From Brevibacterium album DSM 18261 (GTDB lineage: Bacteria > Actinomycetota > Actinomycetes > Actinomycetales > Brevibacteriaceae): a stretch of DNA of 64,000 nucleotides. The DNA lies in contig NZ_AUFJ01000009.1 in NCBI RefSeq assembly GCF_000426445.1, positions 372,001 to 436,000 of the forward strand. Direction: 5' to 3'. Of the stretch, positions 26,104-35,147 are shown one piece after another. The translations under genes and the position numbers were made by a program. The first letter of the stretch is position 1, and each line of letters opens with the position of its first letter. The notes under the pieces were generated by a model. It saw only the letters and a list, made by a program, of their open reading frames with translations. It was not told the origin of the DNA and ran no database searches.

Positions 26104-27690
26104 ATGTCGGCAGTGAAGGCACCTGAACGTCAGGTGTTCGTCAGCCGCACCGCCTTCATCCTGGCCGCGATCGGCTCTGCGATCGGTCTGGGCAACATAT
26201 GGCGATTCCCCTATGTGGCCTATGACTCGGGCGGCGGCGCATTCATCATCCCCTACCTCGTCGCACTCCTCACGGCGGGCATCCCCCTGCTGTTCATGGT
26301 GTACGCGATCGGCCACCGGGCCCGGTCCTCGGCGCCGCTGGCCTACCGCTCCCTGCACCGGGCGGCCGAGCCCATCGGCTGGTTCAAGACCGGCATCGCC
26401 GTCTGCATCGGCATCTACTACGCCGTCATCGTCGCCTGGGCGATCTCCTACACCGGCTTCTCCTTCACGCAGAGCTGGGGCGAGGACGCCGAGGGCTTCT
26501 TCATCGCGGAGTACCTCCAGCAGAGCGGGGAGGCCGGGTTCTCCGGGAGCTTCGTCCCCGCGGTCATGATCCCGCTCGTCGCCGTGTGGGTGGTCTGCCT
26601 GGTCATCCTCATCGCCGGCGTGCAGAACGGCATCGCCCGGTTCTCCAAGGTCTTCGTGCCCCTGCTGGCGGTCATCTTCGCGATCATGGTGGTCCGCGCG
26701 CTGTTCCTGCCCGGTGCCGCGGCCGGGCTCGATGCGCTGTTCACCCCGGACTGGGGCGCGCTGGCCAGCCCCACCGTGTGGGTCGCGGCCTACGGGCAGA
26801 TCTTCTTCTCCCTGTCGATCATGTTCGGCATCATGCTCACCTACGCGTCCTACCTGAAGAAGAAGACCAATCTCACCGGCTCCGGCATGGTGGTGGGCTT
26901 CGCGAACTCGAGCTTCGAGATGCTGGCCGGTGTGGGCGTCTTCGCCACGCTGGGCTTCATGGCCCATGTGGCCGGTGTGGGCGTGGACGAGGTCGTGAGC
27001 AACGGCGTCGGCCTGGCCTTCATCGCCTTCCCCACCATCATCGGCGAGATGCCCGGCGGCGCGATCTTCGGCGTGCTGTTCTTCGTGTCCCTCATCTTCG
27101 CCGGTCTCACCTCGCTCGTCTCGATCATCCAGGTGCCCATCGCGGCGATCGCGGACAAGACCGGAATCAGCGAGCGGACCTCCACCATCGTGGTCGGCGG
27201 CCTCATGGCCGTCGCCTCGATCCTCATCATGCCCACGGCCACCGGCCTGAGCGTGCTCGACACCATCGACGCGTTCACGAACAACCTGGGCATCGTCGGC
27301 ATCGCGCTCGTCGCGATCATCGCGGTGGGCTGGCTGCTGCGGGCGCTGCCCCGGCTGCGCGACCACCTCAACAGCATCTCCTCCTTCAAGGTGGGCCGGA
27401 TCTGGATCATCTGCGTCTGCGTCATCACGCCCGTCGTGCTGGGCTTCATGCTCGTCCAGCAGGTCGTCGTGTTCGCGCAGGAGGGCTACGAGGGCTATCC
27501 CACCTGGCACCTCGTGCTCTTCGGCTGGGGACTCCTCGCCGTGCTCGTGTGCCTCTCCATCCTCCTCAGCCTCGTCCCATGGCCCAGGAAGAGCCTGGAG
27601 CGGGTCGAGCGGGCGCGGGCGGAGTTCGAGGCCGAGGAGGCCGCCGCCCCGGAATCCGCAACCAGGCGCACTGGAGGTGAGAACGCATGA
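26104..27690 (+). CDS. metP: NSS-family sodium-dependent methionine/alanine importer
   Basis: A 528-residue member of the neurotransmitter:sodium symporter family with about 11-12 helices. The signature GSAIGLGNIWRFPYVAYDSGGGAF forms helix 1 with the Na+ and substrate sites, and GQIFFSLSIMFGIMLTYASY is helix 6. The tail is cytoplasmic and Glu/Ala-rich. The 39-residue MetS subunit gene overlaps its stop codon (ATGA), the arrangement of the MetPS importer of methionine and alanine described in Corynebacterium glutamicum, which fixes the likely substrates. The ATG at 26104 is preceded by AAAGGA. Confidence 0.92.
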   Translation: MSAVKAPERQVFVSRTAFILAAIGSAIGLGNIWRFPYVAYDSGGGAFIIPYLVALLTAGIPLLFMVYAIGHRARSSAPLAYRSLHRAAEPIGWFKTGIAVCIGIYYAVIVAWAISYTGFSFTQSWGEDAEGFFIAEYLQQSGEAGFSGSFVPAVMIPLVAVWVVCLVILIAGVQNGIARFSKVFVPLLAVIFAIMVVRALFLPGAAAGLDALFTPDWGALASPTVWVAAYGQIFFSLSIMFGIMLTYASYLKKKTNLTGSGMVVGFANSSFEMLAGVGVFATLGFMAHVAGVGVDEVVSNGVGLAFIAFPTIIGEMPGGAIFGVLFFVSLIFAGLTSLVSIIQVPIAAIADKTGISERTSTIVVGGLMAVASILIMPTATGLSVLDTIDAFTNNLGIVGIALVAIIAVGWLLRALPRLRDHLNSISSFKVGRIWIICVCVITPVVLGFMLVQQVVVFAQEGYEGYPTWHLVLFGWGLLAVLVCLSILLSLVPWPRKSLERVERARAEFEAEEAAAPESATRRTGGENA

Positions 27691-27806
27691 GCGCGGCCGC
27701 AGTCGTCATGATGATCGTGTCCCTGGGCACCATCTGGGGAGGTCTGACCTGGTCGATCCTCCACCTGCGCAGGCATCCCGACGCCACCGGCGGCGACGCC
27801 GGCTGA
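27687..27806 (+). CDS. metS: MetS small subunit of NSS importer
   Basis: A 39-residue single-helix protein, MSAAAVVMMIVSLGTIWGGL followed by TWSILHLRRHPD and a Gly/Asp tail. MetS-type subunits have the same VMM..S..I.WGGL...I..L..HP pattern and are needed for transport by MetP. Start overlaps the metP stop by 4 bases, so translation is coupled. The gene is easily missed because it is very short. Confidence 0.9.
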   Translation: MSAAAVVMMIVSLGTIWGGLTWSILHLRRHPDATGGDAG

Positions 27807-27907
27807 GTCCGCCCGCGCTCGTCCCGCCGGCGGCCGAGGCGGAGCCTCCTCCTGCCGAGGCGGCCCCGTCTCGTCTCACCGGGGCGAGACCGTCCGAACG
27901 ACACCCG

Positions 27908-27952
27908 AGGCCCGGGGCCGGTGATCCTTCCGCGATCACCGGCCCCGGGCCT
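27908..27952 (+). terminator. Terminator of metPS
   Basis: 19-bp perfect arms (AGGCCCGGGGCCGGTGATC and complement) around a 7-nt loop, 100 bases after metS. Confidence 0.85.
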
Positions 27953-28022
27953 CTGCAATGCCCTGCGCGGGGCCTTGCGCGGCGCGCTGCGGACCCCGGT
28001 GTGCCGCGTCCGTCCTCACCGA

Positions 28023-28110
28023 TAGAGTGGGAGGCGCCATAACCCCCTACCTTCGTCAGCGGCTCCCCAGTGCACTGCCGTTCCGCACCGTCGCGGCGGC
28101 ACGGAACGGC
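28023..28110 (+). promoter_or_regulatory. mscR promoter and leader hairpin
   Basis: TAGAGT (28023-28028) is a likely -10, giving a leader of about 120 nt. The leader contains a 9-bp hairpin (GCCGTTCCG 28077-28085 / CGGAACGGC 28102-28110). No known riboswitch is recognised. The 351-base gap 27807-28157 otherwise holds only the metPS terminator. Confidence 0.4.
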
Positions 28111-28157
28111 GACGCGGCCGGGAGCCGGCACACAGAGAACATCTGAAGAGGAACACT

Positions 28158-29252
28158 ATGCCTGCAACAGTCAAGGGAGTCATCTCCCGTGCCAAGGGTG
28201 CACCGGTCGAGCTCGTGGACATCGTGGTGCCGGATCCGGGACCGGGCGAGGTCGTCGTGGACGTGAAGTCCTGCGGCGTCTGCCATACCGATTTCCACTA
28301 CCGCGAGGGCGGCATCAGCGACGACTACCCGTTCCTGCTGGGTCATGAGTCCGCCGGCGTCGTCTCCCAGGTGGGCGAGGGCGTCACCCACGTCGAGGTG
28401 GGCGATTTCGTCATCCTCAACTGGCGTGCGATCTGCGGTGAGTGCCGTGCGTGCAAGCGCGGTGAGCCCTGGTACTGCTTCGCCACCCACAATGCCACGC
28501 AGAAGATGACTCTCGCCGAGGACGGCACTGAGCTCACCCCCGCGCTCGGCATCGGCTCCTTCGCGGAGAAGACGCTGGTGGCCGAGGGGCAGTGCACCAA
28601 GGTCCCGGAGTCCGATCCGGCAGTCGTGGGCCTGCTGGGCTGCGGCGTCATGGCCGGCATCGGCGCCGCGATCAACACCGGCGGCATCACCCGCGGCCAG
28701 ACCATCGCCGTGATCGGCGTGGGCGGCGTGGGCATGGGCTCGGTCGTGGGCGCCCGCCTGGCCGGTGCGAGCCGGATCATCGCGATCGACCGCGACGACA
28801 CCAAGCTGGAATGGGCGAGGGAGCGCGGCGCCACCCACACCATCAACTCCGCGGGGCTGGACGAGGACGGCGTCGTCGCCGCGGTCCAGGAGCTCACGGG
28901 CGGATTCGGAGCGGACGTGGTCGTGGACGCCGTCGGCCGCCCGGAGACCTGGCGCCAGGCCTTCTACTCGCGTGACCTCGCCGGCACCGTCGTCCTCGTG
29001 GGCGTGCCCACACCGGAGATGGAGCTGAGCGTCCCGCTGCTGGACGTGTTCGGCCGCGGCGGCAGCCTCAAGTCCTCCTGGTACGGCGACTGCCTGCCGG
29101 AGCGCGACTTCCCCATGCTCGTGGACCTCAGCGAGCAGGGCCGTCTGCCGCTCGAGAGCTTCGTCTCGGAGCGCATCGGCATCGACGGCGTCGAGGAGGC
29201 GTTCGCGAAGATGGGCCGGGGCGAGGTCCTGCGTTCGGTGGTGGTGCTCTGA
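28158..29252 (+). CDS. mscR: S-(hydroxymethyl)mycothiol dehydrogenase / S-nitrosomycothiol reductase
   Basis: A 364-residue zinc-dependent class III alcohol dehydrogenase homologue. Catalytic zinc ligands Cys39 (with Cys42 nearby) and His63, structural zinc Cys93/96/99/107 and the Rossmann motif GVGGVG (187-192) are intact. In Actinobacteria this enzyme oxidises the formaldehyde-mycothiol adduct to the formyl thioester and reduces S-nitrosomycothiol. The adjoining MBL hydrolase fits thioester hydrolysis, and the mycothiol glycosyltransferase gene in the same window fits the cofactor. GAAGAGGA precedes the ATG. Confidence 0.94.
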   Translation: MPATVKGVISRAKGAPVELVDIVVPDPGPGEVVVDVKSCGVCHTDFHYREGGISDDYPFLLGHESAGVVSQVGEGVTHVEVGDFVILNWRAICGECRACKRGEPWYCFATHNATQKMTLAEDGTELTPALGIGSFAEKTLVAEGQCTKVPESDPAVVGLLGCGVMAGIGAAINTGGITRGQTIAVIGVGGVGMGSVVGARLAGASRIIAIDRDDTKLEWARERGATHTINSAGLDEDGVVAAVQELTGGFGADVVVDAVGRPETWRQAFYSRDLAGTVVLVGVPTPEMELSVPLLDVFGRGGSLKSSWYGDCLPERDFPMLVDLSEQGRLPLESFVSERIGIDGVEEAFAKMGRGEVLRSVVVL

Positions 29253-29926
29253 TGGCGCGCATCGAACGGCTCATCACCTCCGGCACGTTCTCGCTCGACG
29301 GGGGCACCTGGGAGGTCGACAACAACGTCTGGATCGTGGGCGATGACTCCTCCGTCGTCGTCATCGACCCCGCGCACGACCCCGCGGCCATCGCCGAGGC
29401 GGTGGGCAGCCGGACGGTCGAGGCGATCCTGCTCACGCACGGCCACGATGACCACGTCCGCTTCGCCCTCGAGGCCAAGGCAGCGCTGGGCGATCCGCCG
29501 GTGCACCTCAACCCGGAGGACCGCGTGCTGTGGGACATGGTCCACGACACCGCACCGGATGCGGAGATCGCGGACGGACAGGAGTTCCGGATCGCGGGCG
29601 TGGCGCTCACCGCCCTCCACACCCCCGGCCACTCCCCCGGCTCCACGTGCTTCTCCGTGAGCGAGCCGGTGGGACTGCCGGAGTCCGTGCGGCCGGCCGA
29701 GGGCACCGCCGAGGCACCGGTCCTGATCTCCGGCGACACCCTCTTCCAGGGCGGTCCGGGAGCCACGGGCCGCTCGTACTCGAGCTTCGACACCATCATC
29801 GAGTCGATCTCGCAGCGGCTCTTCGCCCTGCCGGAGCCCACCGTGGTCCTCACCGGTCACGGTGACGCCACGAGCATCGGCGCGGAGAAGCCGCACCTGC
29901 AGGAGTGGATCGACCGCGGACACTGA
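29252..29926 (+). CDS. MBL-fold hydrolase partnered with mscR
   Basis: A 224-residue metallo-beta-lactamase-fold protein with binuclear motif HGHDDH (63-68), LHTPGHSPGS, SGDTLF and the final LTGHGD histidine. The start codon overlaps the mscR stop (TGATG), so the two are coupled. Glyoxalase II-like proteins next to mscR are common in Actinobacteria and are thought to hydrolyse the S-formyl-mycothiol product; that assignment here rests on context. Confidence 0.9.
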   Translation: MARIERLITSGTFSLDGGTWEVDNNVWIVGDDSSVVVIDPAHDPAAIAEAVGSRTVEAILLTHGHDDHVRFALEAKAALGDPPVHLNPEDRVLWDMVHDTAPDAEIADGQEFRIAGVALTALHTPGHSPGSTCFSVSEPVGLPESVRPAEGTAEAPVLISGDTLFQGGPGATGRSYSSFDTIIESISQRLFALPEPTVVLTGHGDATSIGAEKPHLQEWIDRGH

Positions 29927-29940
29927 GCACGTGAGCCGCT

Positions 29941-29971
29941 GCGCCCGGTCCCCAGCATGGGGGCCGGGCGC
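29941..29971 (+). terminator. Terminator of mscR-MBL operon
   Basis: 13-bp arms with one G-U (GCGCCCGGTCCCC / GGGGGCCGGGCGC), loop AGCAT, followed by TTCG; 14 bases after the MBL stop. Confidence 0.85.
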
Positions 29972-30060
29972 TTCGCGTGCGCGGTGAACGCGGACGGCCA
30001 GGGGTCGCGGCGGATCCGGGCGGTCCCGGCCTCGGCGGCGGAGCGCGCTCGCGCATGTCC

Positions 30061-30066
30061 TAGAGT
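30061..30066 (+). promoter_or_regulatory. Leaderless -10 box (APC permease)
   Basis: TAGAGT ends 6 nt before the GTG at 30073; no SD. Confidence 0.6.
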
Positions 30067-30072
30067 GCCCCT

Positions 30073-31434
30073 GTGAGTGAGCAGAACCCCGAGACCGGCC
30101 TCCGCGCCGGGATGAAGCCCCGCCACCTCGTGATGATGAGCCTGGGCTCGGCGATCGGGGCGGGCCTGTTCGTGGGCTCCGGTGCGGGCGTGGCCGCCGC
30201 CGGGCCTGCGGTCCTCGTCTCCTACGCCCTCGCCGGGCTCATCGTCATCGCGGTGATGCGGATGCTGGGAGAGATGGTGGCGGCGGATCCCGCGCCCGGG
30301 GCCTTCGCCTACTACGCGGGCAAGGCGCTGGGCCCCACCGCCGCCTTCACGGTGGGCTGGCTCTGGTGGGCGACGCTGTGTCTCGTGATCGCGGCGGAGT
30401 CCACGGCGGCCGCCCAGATCATGGCCGGACTGGTGCCGCTCTTCCCCCAGTGGGCCTATGCCGCGGCGTTCATGCTGCTGTTCACGTGGATCAATCTGTG
30501 GGGTGTGCGGAACTTCGGCGAGTTCGAGTTCTGGTTCGCGTTCCTCAAGGTCGCCTTCGTCGTGCTCTTCCTCGTGGTCGGTGTGCTGTTCCTGCTGGGG
30601 CTCACACCGGCGGACAGCCCGGGGTTCGGCGTCGTCACGGGCTCCTCCTTCGCGCCCACCGGCATCTCGGGCATCGCCGCGGGCCTGCTCATCGTCGCGT
30701 TCTCGTTCGGGGGCATCGAGATCGTCGCCGTCGCCGCGGCGGAGACCGCGGAGCCGCAGAAGTCGATCGGACGCGCCACGCGCACCATCATCTGGCGCAT
30801 CCTGCTCTTCTACATGGGCTCCGTGGCGATCATGGTGCTGGCCCTGCCGTGGGACGATCCGCAGCTGCTCTCCAGCCCGTTCGTCGCGGTCCTCGACCGC
30901 GCGGGGCTGCCGGCACTGAGCGCGGTGCTGGGCCTCGTGATCGTCGCAGCACTGCTGAGCTCCCTCAATGCGAACGTGTACGGCTCCTCCCGCATGTTCT
31001 ACTCCCTGGCACGGGAGGGCATGGCCCCGCGCCGGCTCGCGACGCTGAGCCGGAGCGGGGTGCCGAGGGCCGGCGTGCTCGCCTCCTCGGCCTTCGGGTT
31101 CGCCGCGGTGGCACTCAACTACTTCTGGGCGGAATCGGCGCTGGGCGCGCTGCTCAACATCACGGGCGCCACCCTCATCATCACATGGGCCTCCGCGATC
31201 ATCTCCCATATCGTCCTCCGCCGCCGGGCCGAAGCCGCGGGAGAGACCCTGCCGCTGCGCATGTGGGGCTTCCCCGTCCTCTCCTGGGCCACGCTCGCCG
31301 GGGTGCTGGGGATCATCGCCCTGGGCATGACGGTGCCGGAGGTGCGCTCACAGCTGCTCGGCACGTTCGCGGTGACGGCGGCGCTGTGGCTCACGGGACT
31401 GCTCGTGACCAGGAGGAACGCGCGGGTGGGCTGA
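30073..31434 (+). CDS. APC-superfamily amino-acid permease
   Basis: A 453-residue membrane protein with 12 predicted helices of the AAT/GABA-permease branch: LVMMSLGSAIGAGLFVGSG (helix 1), MRMLGEMVAADPAPGAFAYYA, and the cytoplasmic SSRMFYSLAREGMAPRRLATLSRSGVPRAGVL loop are characteristic. These proteins import amino acids with protons; the specific amino acid is not evident. The GTG start is 6 nt behind TAGAGT, fitting a leaderless transcript. Last gene of the plus-strand segment that separates cysS from ispF. Confidence 0.9.
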   Translation: MSEQNPETGLRAGMKPRHLVMMSLGSAIGAGLFVGSGAGVAAAGPAVLVSYALAGLIVIAVMRMLGEMVAADPAPGAFAYYAGKALGPTAAFTVGWLWWATLCLVIAAESTAAAQIMAGLVPLFPQWAYAAAFMLLFTWINLWGVRNFGEFEFWFAFLKVAFVVLFLVVGVLFLLGLTPADSPGFGVVTGSSFAPTGISGIAAGLLIVAFSFGGIEIVAVAAAETAEPQKSIGRATRTIIWRILLFYMGSVAIMVLALPWDDPQLLSSPFVAVLDRAGLPALSAVLGLVIVAALLSSLNANVYGSSRMFYSLAREGMAPRRLATLSRSGVPRAGVLASSAFGFAAVALNYFWAESALGALLNITGATLIITWASAIISHIVLRRRAEAAGETLPLRMWGFPVLSWATLAGVLGIIALGMTVPEVRSQLLGTFAVTAALWLTGLLVTRRNARVG

Positions 31435-31478
31435 GCACGCACGAGCTGACGTGCAGGCGCGCGGAGGCTCCGCATGGA

Positions 31479-31536
31479 GTGCGCGAAGACTCAGCACGGC
31501 GCCGCAATTGCCGCGACGTCCTGAGTCTTCGCGCAC
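31479..31536. terminator. 16-bp-arm palindrome between convergent genes
   Basis: GTGCGCGAAGACTCAG (31479-31494) and its complement (31521-31536), with an inner GCGGC/GCCGC-type pairing around AATT and outer GGCTCCG/CGGAGCC. It lies between the APC permease and ispF stops and can act in both directions. Confidence 0.75.
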
Positions 31537-31576
31537 GCCGGCCCGGAGCCCCGGGGGGGGTGGGCTCGACGAGGGC

Positions 31577-32161
31577 TCAGCCGGGCACCACGAGTGCCGT
31601 CGCGATCGCCGCCGCGCCCTCCGCCCGGCCGGTGAGGCCCAGGCCGTCGGTGGTGGTGCCGGAGACGGAGACCGGCGCGCCCACCGCGTCGCTCAGCACG
31701 CGCTGCGCTTCCTGGCGCCGCGTTCCGATCTTGGGCCGGACGCAGACCGCCTGCACGGAGACGTTGCCGATCCGGAAGCCCGCCTCCCGCACCAGCCGCG
31801 CCGCCTCCCGCAGCAGCTCCGCGCCCGAGGCGCCGGCCAGCTCCGGCCTGTCCGTCCCGAAATGCGCGCCCAGGTCGCCGATCCCCGCCGCCGCGAACAG
31901 CGCATCACAGCAGGCATGGGCGACGACATCGGAGTCCGAATGGCCCTCGAGACCGCCCTGCCCCTCCCACAGGAGGCCCGCCATCCACATGGGGCGCTCC
32001 GGATCCGCGGAGAACGCGTGGACGTCCACGCCGGTGCCGACGCGGGGCAGGAGGGCCGAAGGCTCCCGGACCGGTGCTTCTGCGGCCGGGCCGCCTGAGG
32101 ACTGCTCGGCCTCGGCGCGCGTGGGGTCGGGCATCGGCGCAGTGTTCCCGGAAGCGGTCAT
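31577..32161 (-). CDS. ispF: 2-C-methyl-D-erythritol 2,4-cyclodiphosphate synthase
   Basis: A 194-residue MEP-pathway enzyme. Metal ligands lie in GVDVHAF and [17 protein letters not shown], and the trimer-interface signature RPKIG and [19 protein letters not shown] are present. An N-terminal extension of about 38 Pro/Glu/Ala-rich residues precedes the usual start; the ATG at 32161 overlaps the ispD stop (ATGA), which supports it, but an internal start near [10 protein letters not shown] cannot be excluded. Works after IspD and IspE in isoprenoid precursor synthesis. Confidence 0.94.
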   Translation of the reverse strand: MTASGNTAPMPDPTRAEAEQSSGGPAAEAPVREPSALLPRVGTGVDVHAFSADPERPMWMAGLLWEGQGGLEGHSDSDVVAHACCDALFAAAGIGDLGAHFGTDRPELAGASGAELLREAARLVREAGFRIGNVSVQAVCVRPKIGTRRQEAQRVLSDAVGAPVSVSGTTTDGLGLTGRAEGAAAIATALVVPG

Positions 32162-32901
32162 GCGGAGTCCTCTCCTGTGGGATGCGGCTGGGCGCTGAGG
32201 TGCAGTCGGGCGATCGTGAGGTCGAAGGGGTGGGTGATCTTCAGCGCGGCCTCGTCACCGGGCACAGGGACGGTGGGCACGCCCAGCCGCTCGGTCAGCG
32301 CCGCGTCGTCGGTGGCCCCGGGATCGGGATCGTCGCGCTGGAGCGCATGCGCACGGACGAGGACCTCGCGACGGAAGCCCTGCGGCGTCTGCACTCTGCG
32401 CAGCGCGGCCCTGTCGAGGTCTCCCACCAGGGCCTCCTGCCCGTCGGCAGCCGTGCCGGTCCCGGTCTCCGCTCGCTTGATCGTGTCCGCGACGGGGAGG
32501 ACCGGGACCACGGACTCAGCGCCGGCGGACAGCGCCTCCACCACCCGGCGGAAGACGGCCGCGGGCGTGAGGCAGCGGGCCGCATCGTGCACGAGCACGT
32601 ACTCGGCGGCATCCGCGACCTCCAGCGCCGCCGCGACCGAGGCGCTGCGGTCAGCCCCTCCCGCCACCACCCGCACGGCTCCCGGCCAGGGCGGCAGCGC
32701 CTCGGCGGCGATGCGCTCGGCCTCGGCCGTCAGTGCAGCCGGTGCGGCGATGACGACGGCGTCCACGGCTCCGGAGAGGACCGCACCCCGCACCGCGTGC
32801 CAGAGCAGGGGGCGGCCTGCGAGGGAGACGAAGGCCTTGGGCGCCTCCGCGCCCAACCGGGTGCCGGAGCCAGCAGCGGGGATGATGAGGGCAGTGCGCA
32901 T
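32158..32901 (-). CDS. ispD: 2-C-methyl-D-erythritol 4-phosphate cytidylyltransferase
   Basis: A 247-residue nucleotidyltransferase of the MEP pathway. The CTP-binding loop [43 protein letters not shown] and RVQTPQGF are conserved. TAGGAT ends 7 nt before the ATG and there is no SD, so the ispDF mRNA probably starts leaderless here. A hairpin separates it from carD, so the classical carD-ispD read-through is at least partly blocked. Confidence 0.95.
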   Translation of the reverse strand: MRTALIIPAAGSGTRLGAEAPKAFVSLAGRPLLWHAVRGAVLSGAVDAVVIAAPAALTAEAERIAAEALPPWPGAVRVVAGGADRSASVAAALEVADAAEYVLVHDAARCLTPAAVFRRVVEALSAGAESVVPVLPVADTIKRAETGTGTAADGQEALVGDLDRAALRRVQTPQGFRREVLVRAHALQRDDPDPGATDDAALTERLGVPTVPVPGDEAALKITHPFDLTIARLHLSAQPHPTGEDSA

Positions 32902-32908
32902 GGCATCG

Positions 32909-32914
32909 ATCCTA
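32909..32914 (-). promoter_or_regulatory. Leaderless -10 box (ispD)
   Basis: TAGGAT on the minus strand ends 7 nt before the ATG at 32901. Confidence 0.6.
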
Positions 32915-32964
32915 GGCGCGGACGCGAGCGGAGGCTCACCGCACTCGCGTCCCCGCAGACAGCA

Positions 32965-32999
32965 GAACCGGCCGGTCGCGCGGGGCGACCAGCCGGTTC
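32965..32999 (-). terminator. Terminator of carD
   Basis: 15-bp arms with one G-U-type mismatch (GAACCGGCCGGTCGC / GCGACCAGCCGGTTC), 5-nt loop, 18 bases after the carD stop. Confidence 0.75.
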
Positions 33000-33017
33000 A
33001 CAGTCAGGGGAGCGGGC

Positions 33018-33500
33018 TCAGGAGGCGAGCACTTCGTCGAGAAGCGCCTCGGCCTCCTCCTCTTCCTTCTTCTCAGCCAGGGCGAGCTCGGAGACCAGCA
33101 CCTGACGGGCCTTGGACAGCATGCGCTTCTCCCCCGTGGAGAGGCCGCGGTCCTGCTCACGGCGCCACAGGTCGCGGACGACCTCGGCGACCTTGATGAC
33201 ATCGCCGGACTGGAACTTCTCCAGGTTGGCCTTGTAGCGCCGCGACCAGTTGGTGGGCTCCTCCGTCACCTCGGCGCGGAGCACCTGGAAGACCTTCTCG
33301 AGGCCCTCCTCACCCACGACATCGCGCACGCCCACGAGATCGCAGTTGTCCGCGGGGACTTCGATGACCAGGTCACCGTGCGACACCTGCAGTTTCAGAT
33401 AAAGCTTTTCCTCGCCCCTGATCGTCCGAGTCTTGATCTCCTGAACGGTAGCCGCTCCGTGATGCGGATAGACGACGGTGTCGCCGACCTGAAATGCCAT
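33018..33500 (-). CDS. carD: CarD-family RNA polymerase regulator
   Basis: A 160-residue transcription factor. The N-terminal RNAP-interaction domain ([20 protein letters not shown]...) binds the RNA polymerase beta subunit and the C-terminal helical domain ([28 protein letters not shown]) contacts the -10 upstream edge, stabilising the open complex at most promoters. The ATG at 33500 gives the canonical N-terminus; AAGGGG lies upstream. The open frame runs 42 codons further but is not CarD-like. In a genome rich in leaderless promoters with weak -35 boxes, CarD should matter widely. Confidence 0.96.
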   Translation of the reverse strand: MAFQVGDTVVYPHHGAATVQEIKTRTIRGEEKLYLKLQVSHGDLVIEVPADNCDLVGVRDVVGEEGLEKVFQVLRAEVTEEPTNWSRRYKANLEKFQSGDVIKVAEVVRDLWRREQDRGLSTGEKRMLSKARQVLVSELALAEKKEEEEAEALLDEVLAS

Positions 33501-33719
33501 ATGTTCGAACCCCTTTCGCGAACCTGAGTCTACCATGAGACACGCCGCGGAGATGAGGCGCATCACGTCTCTCCGGTGATAAGGTCCCCGCCGCTCCGGG
33601 CATGGGGCCGCCACCGGCGGATTCACAGGGACTGCTGAGCCAGTTCTACGTTGGGTCGAATCAGCGGTACGATGAGAGGCGAATCCGACAGTCGCCGTCC
33701 CGTCCTAGGAGCCTGGAAC

Positions 33720-34331
33720 GTGAAGAAGAGGCCCGTGCGCACTGCACTCGCGCTCACCGCACTCGCAGCAATCGTCCCCCTGAGCGGATGCGCCGCCCTG
33801 CTCTCCGCGCAGCAGACCGCCAGCTACGAATACAACGGCGGCGACGGCGCCTGGGCGACCCTGGACGGCGTCGACGTGCGCGGCCTGGTGCTCGTGCAGA
33901 ACGACGAGGGCGATGCGCAGATGTTCTTCACGCTCATCAACTCGACGGATGAGCCCCGTGAGGTCAGCATCGATGCGGGCGCAGGAGCGCCGGTGGACGT
34001 CTCCCTCGCCGCGAACGCCGTCCACGAGCAGAACCCCGCCGGCGCCGAAGCCAGCGCGCAGACTCCGCAGGAGCAGGCCGCCGTCCCGGAGCCCGTGAAC
34101 ATCGAGGGCCTCGACGTCGTGGCGGGCTCGCAGATTCCCGTCGAGGTCACGGTCGGTTCGGAGACGCAGGAGGTCCGCGTCCAGGTCCTCAACTCCGAGC
34201 TCCCCTACTTCGAGGGCCTCGAGCCCACCTCCGGCGCCACCGAGGCGCCCGCCGAAGGCGAGCAGGCGACTGAGGGCGAGACCGGCACGACGCAGGGCGG
34301 CGCCGCGGAGGGCACCGGCACGCAGGGCTGA
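33720..34331 (+). CDS. Secreted lipoprotein of unknown function
   Basis: A 203-residue lipoprotein. KKRPVRTALALTALAAIVPLSGC is a lipoprotein signal with lipobox LSGC (Cys23), followed by an immunoglobulin-like beta-rich domain and a Glu/Thr/Gly-rich tail. The GTG at 33720 was chosen because it follows AGGAG by 8 nt and starts right at the signal peptide; the upstream in-frame ATGs lie in a region with a -10-like TACGAT (33668-33673). Its place beside phoU/regX3 genes in many Actinobacteria suggests an envelope role; no function is known. Confidence 0.85.
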   Translation: MKKRPVRTALALTALAAIVPLSGCAALLSAQQTASYEYNGGDGAWATLDGVDVRGLVLVQNDEGDAQMFFTLINSTDEPREVSIDAGAGAPVDVSLAANAVHEQNPAGAEASAQTPQEQAAVPEPVNIEGLDVVAGSQIPVEVTVGSETQEVRVQVLNSELPYFEGLEPTSGATEAPAEGEQATEGETGTTQGGAAEGTGTQG

Positions 34332-34357
34332 CCTCCGACCGGATCGGAGGCGCATAC

Positions 34358-34409
34358 AGCGGAAGGGGCCGGTGCCCGGGAGCGCTCCCGGGCACCGGCC
34401 CCTTCCGCT
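34358..34409. terminator. 52-bp perfect palindrome between convergent genes
   Basis: 26-bp arms with no spacer, from AGCGGAAGG to CCTTCCGCT, centred on GAGCGCTC. It lies between the lipoprotein and regX3 stop codons and is symmetrical, so it should terminate both. Confidence 0.9.
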
Positions 34410-34466
34410 GTCCGGCCCGGTGGCCGGGCCGGAGACCGAAGCCAGCCGCCGAGTCGGCAGCCCGCC

Positions 34467-35147
34467 TCAGGCCTCGAACTTGTAGCCGAGTCCGCGCACC
34501 GTCACGAGCAACGTGGGCGTGGAGGGCTCGCGCTCGACCTTGGCCCGGAGCCGCTTGATGTGGACGTCGAGGGTCTTGGTGTCACCCACGTAGTCCTGCC
34601 CCCAGATCCTGTCGATGAGCTGCCCGCGGGTCATCACGCGGCCCGCATTGCGCACCAGCATCTCGAGGAGCTCGAACTCCTTGAGCGGCAGTGAGAGCTC
34701 CTCACCGCGCACGGAGGCCACATGCCGGTCCACATCGATGCGCACACCGCCGGCCTCGATCACCGCCTCCTCCAGATCCGCGGGCTCGGAGTTGCGGCGC
34801 AGCACAGCACGGACGCGGGCCAGCAGCTCGCGCGAGGAGTACGGCTTCGTCACGTAGTCGTCGGCACCCAGCTCGAGGCCCACGACCTTGTCGATCTCCG
34901 AGTCCTTGGCCGTGAGCATGATGATCGGCACGTTCGACCGGGAACGCAGCTGGCGGCAGACCTCCGTGCCCGAGGCACCGGGCAGCATGAGATCGAGGAG
35001 CACGAGATCGGCACCCGTTCGGTCGAACTCCGCCAGCGCATCGAGTCCGTCCGCGGCGACCGCGACCTCGTACCCCTCCTTGCCGAGCAGGTAGGAGAGC
35101 GGATCCGAGAACGATTCCTCGTCCTCGACAAGCAGGATGCGCGTCAC
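34467..35147 (-). CDS. regX3: Response regulator RegX3
   Basis: A 226-residue OmpR/PhoB-family regulator. Receiver domain with acidic pocket Glu8-Asp9, phospho-acceptor Asp52 and Lys in LTAKDSE; the winged-helix DNA-binding domain (about 128-226) has LPLKEFELLEMLVRNAGRVMTR and VDVHIKRLRAKVE. RegX3 controls the phosphate-starvation response. The ATG overlaps the senX3 stop (ATGA). Confidence 0.95.
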   Translation of the reverse strand: MTRILLVEDEESFSDPLSYLLGKEGYEVAVAADGLDALAEFDRTGADLVLLDLMLPGASGTEVCRQLRSRSNVPIIMLTAKDSEIDKVVGLELGADDYVTKPYSSRELLARVRAVLRRNSEPADLEEAVIEAGGVRIDVDRHVASVRGEELSLPLKEFELLEMLVRNAGRVMTRGQLIDRIWGQDYVGDTKTLDVHIKRLRAKVEREPSTPTLLVTVRGLGYKFEA

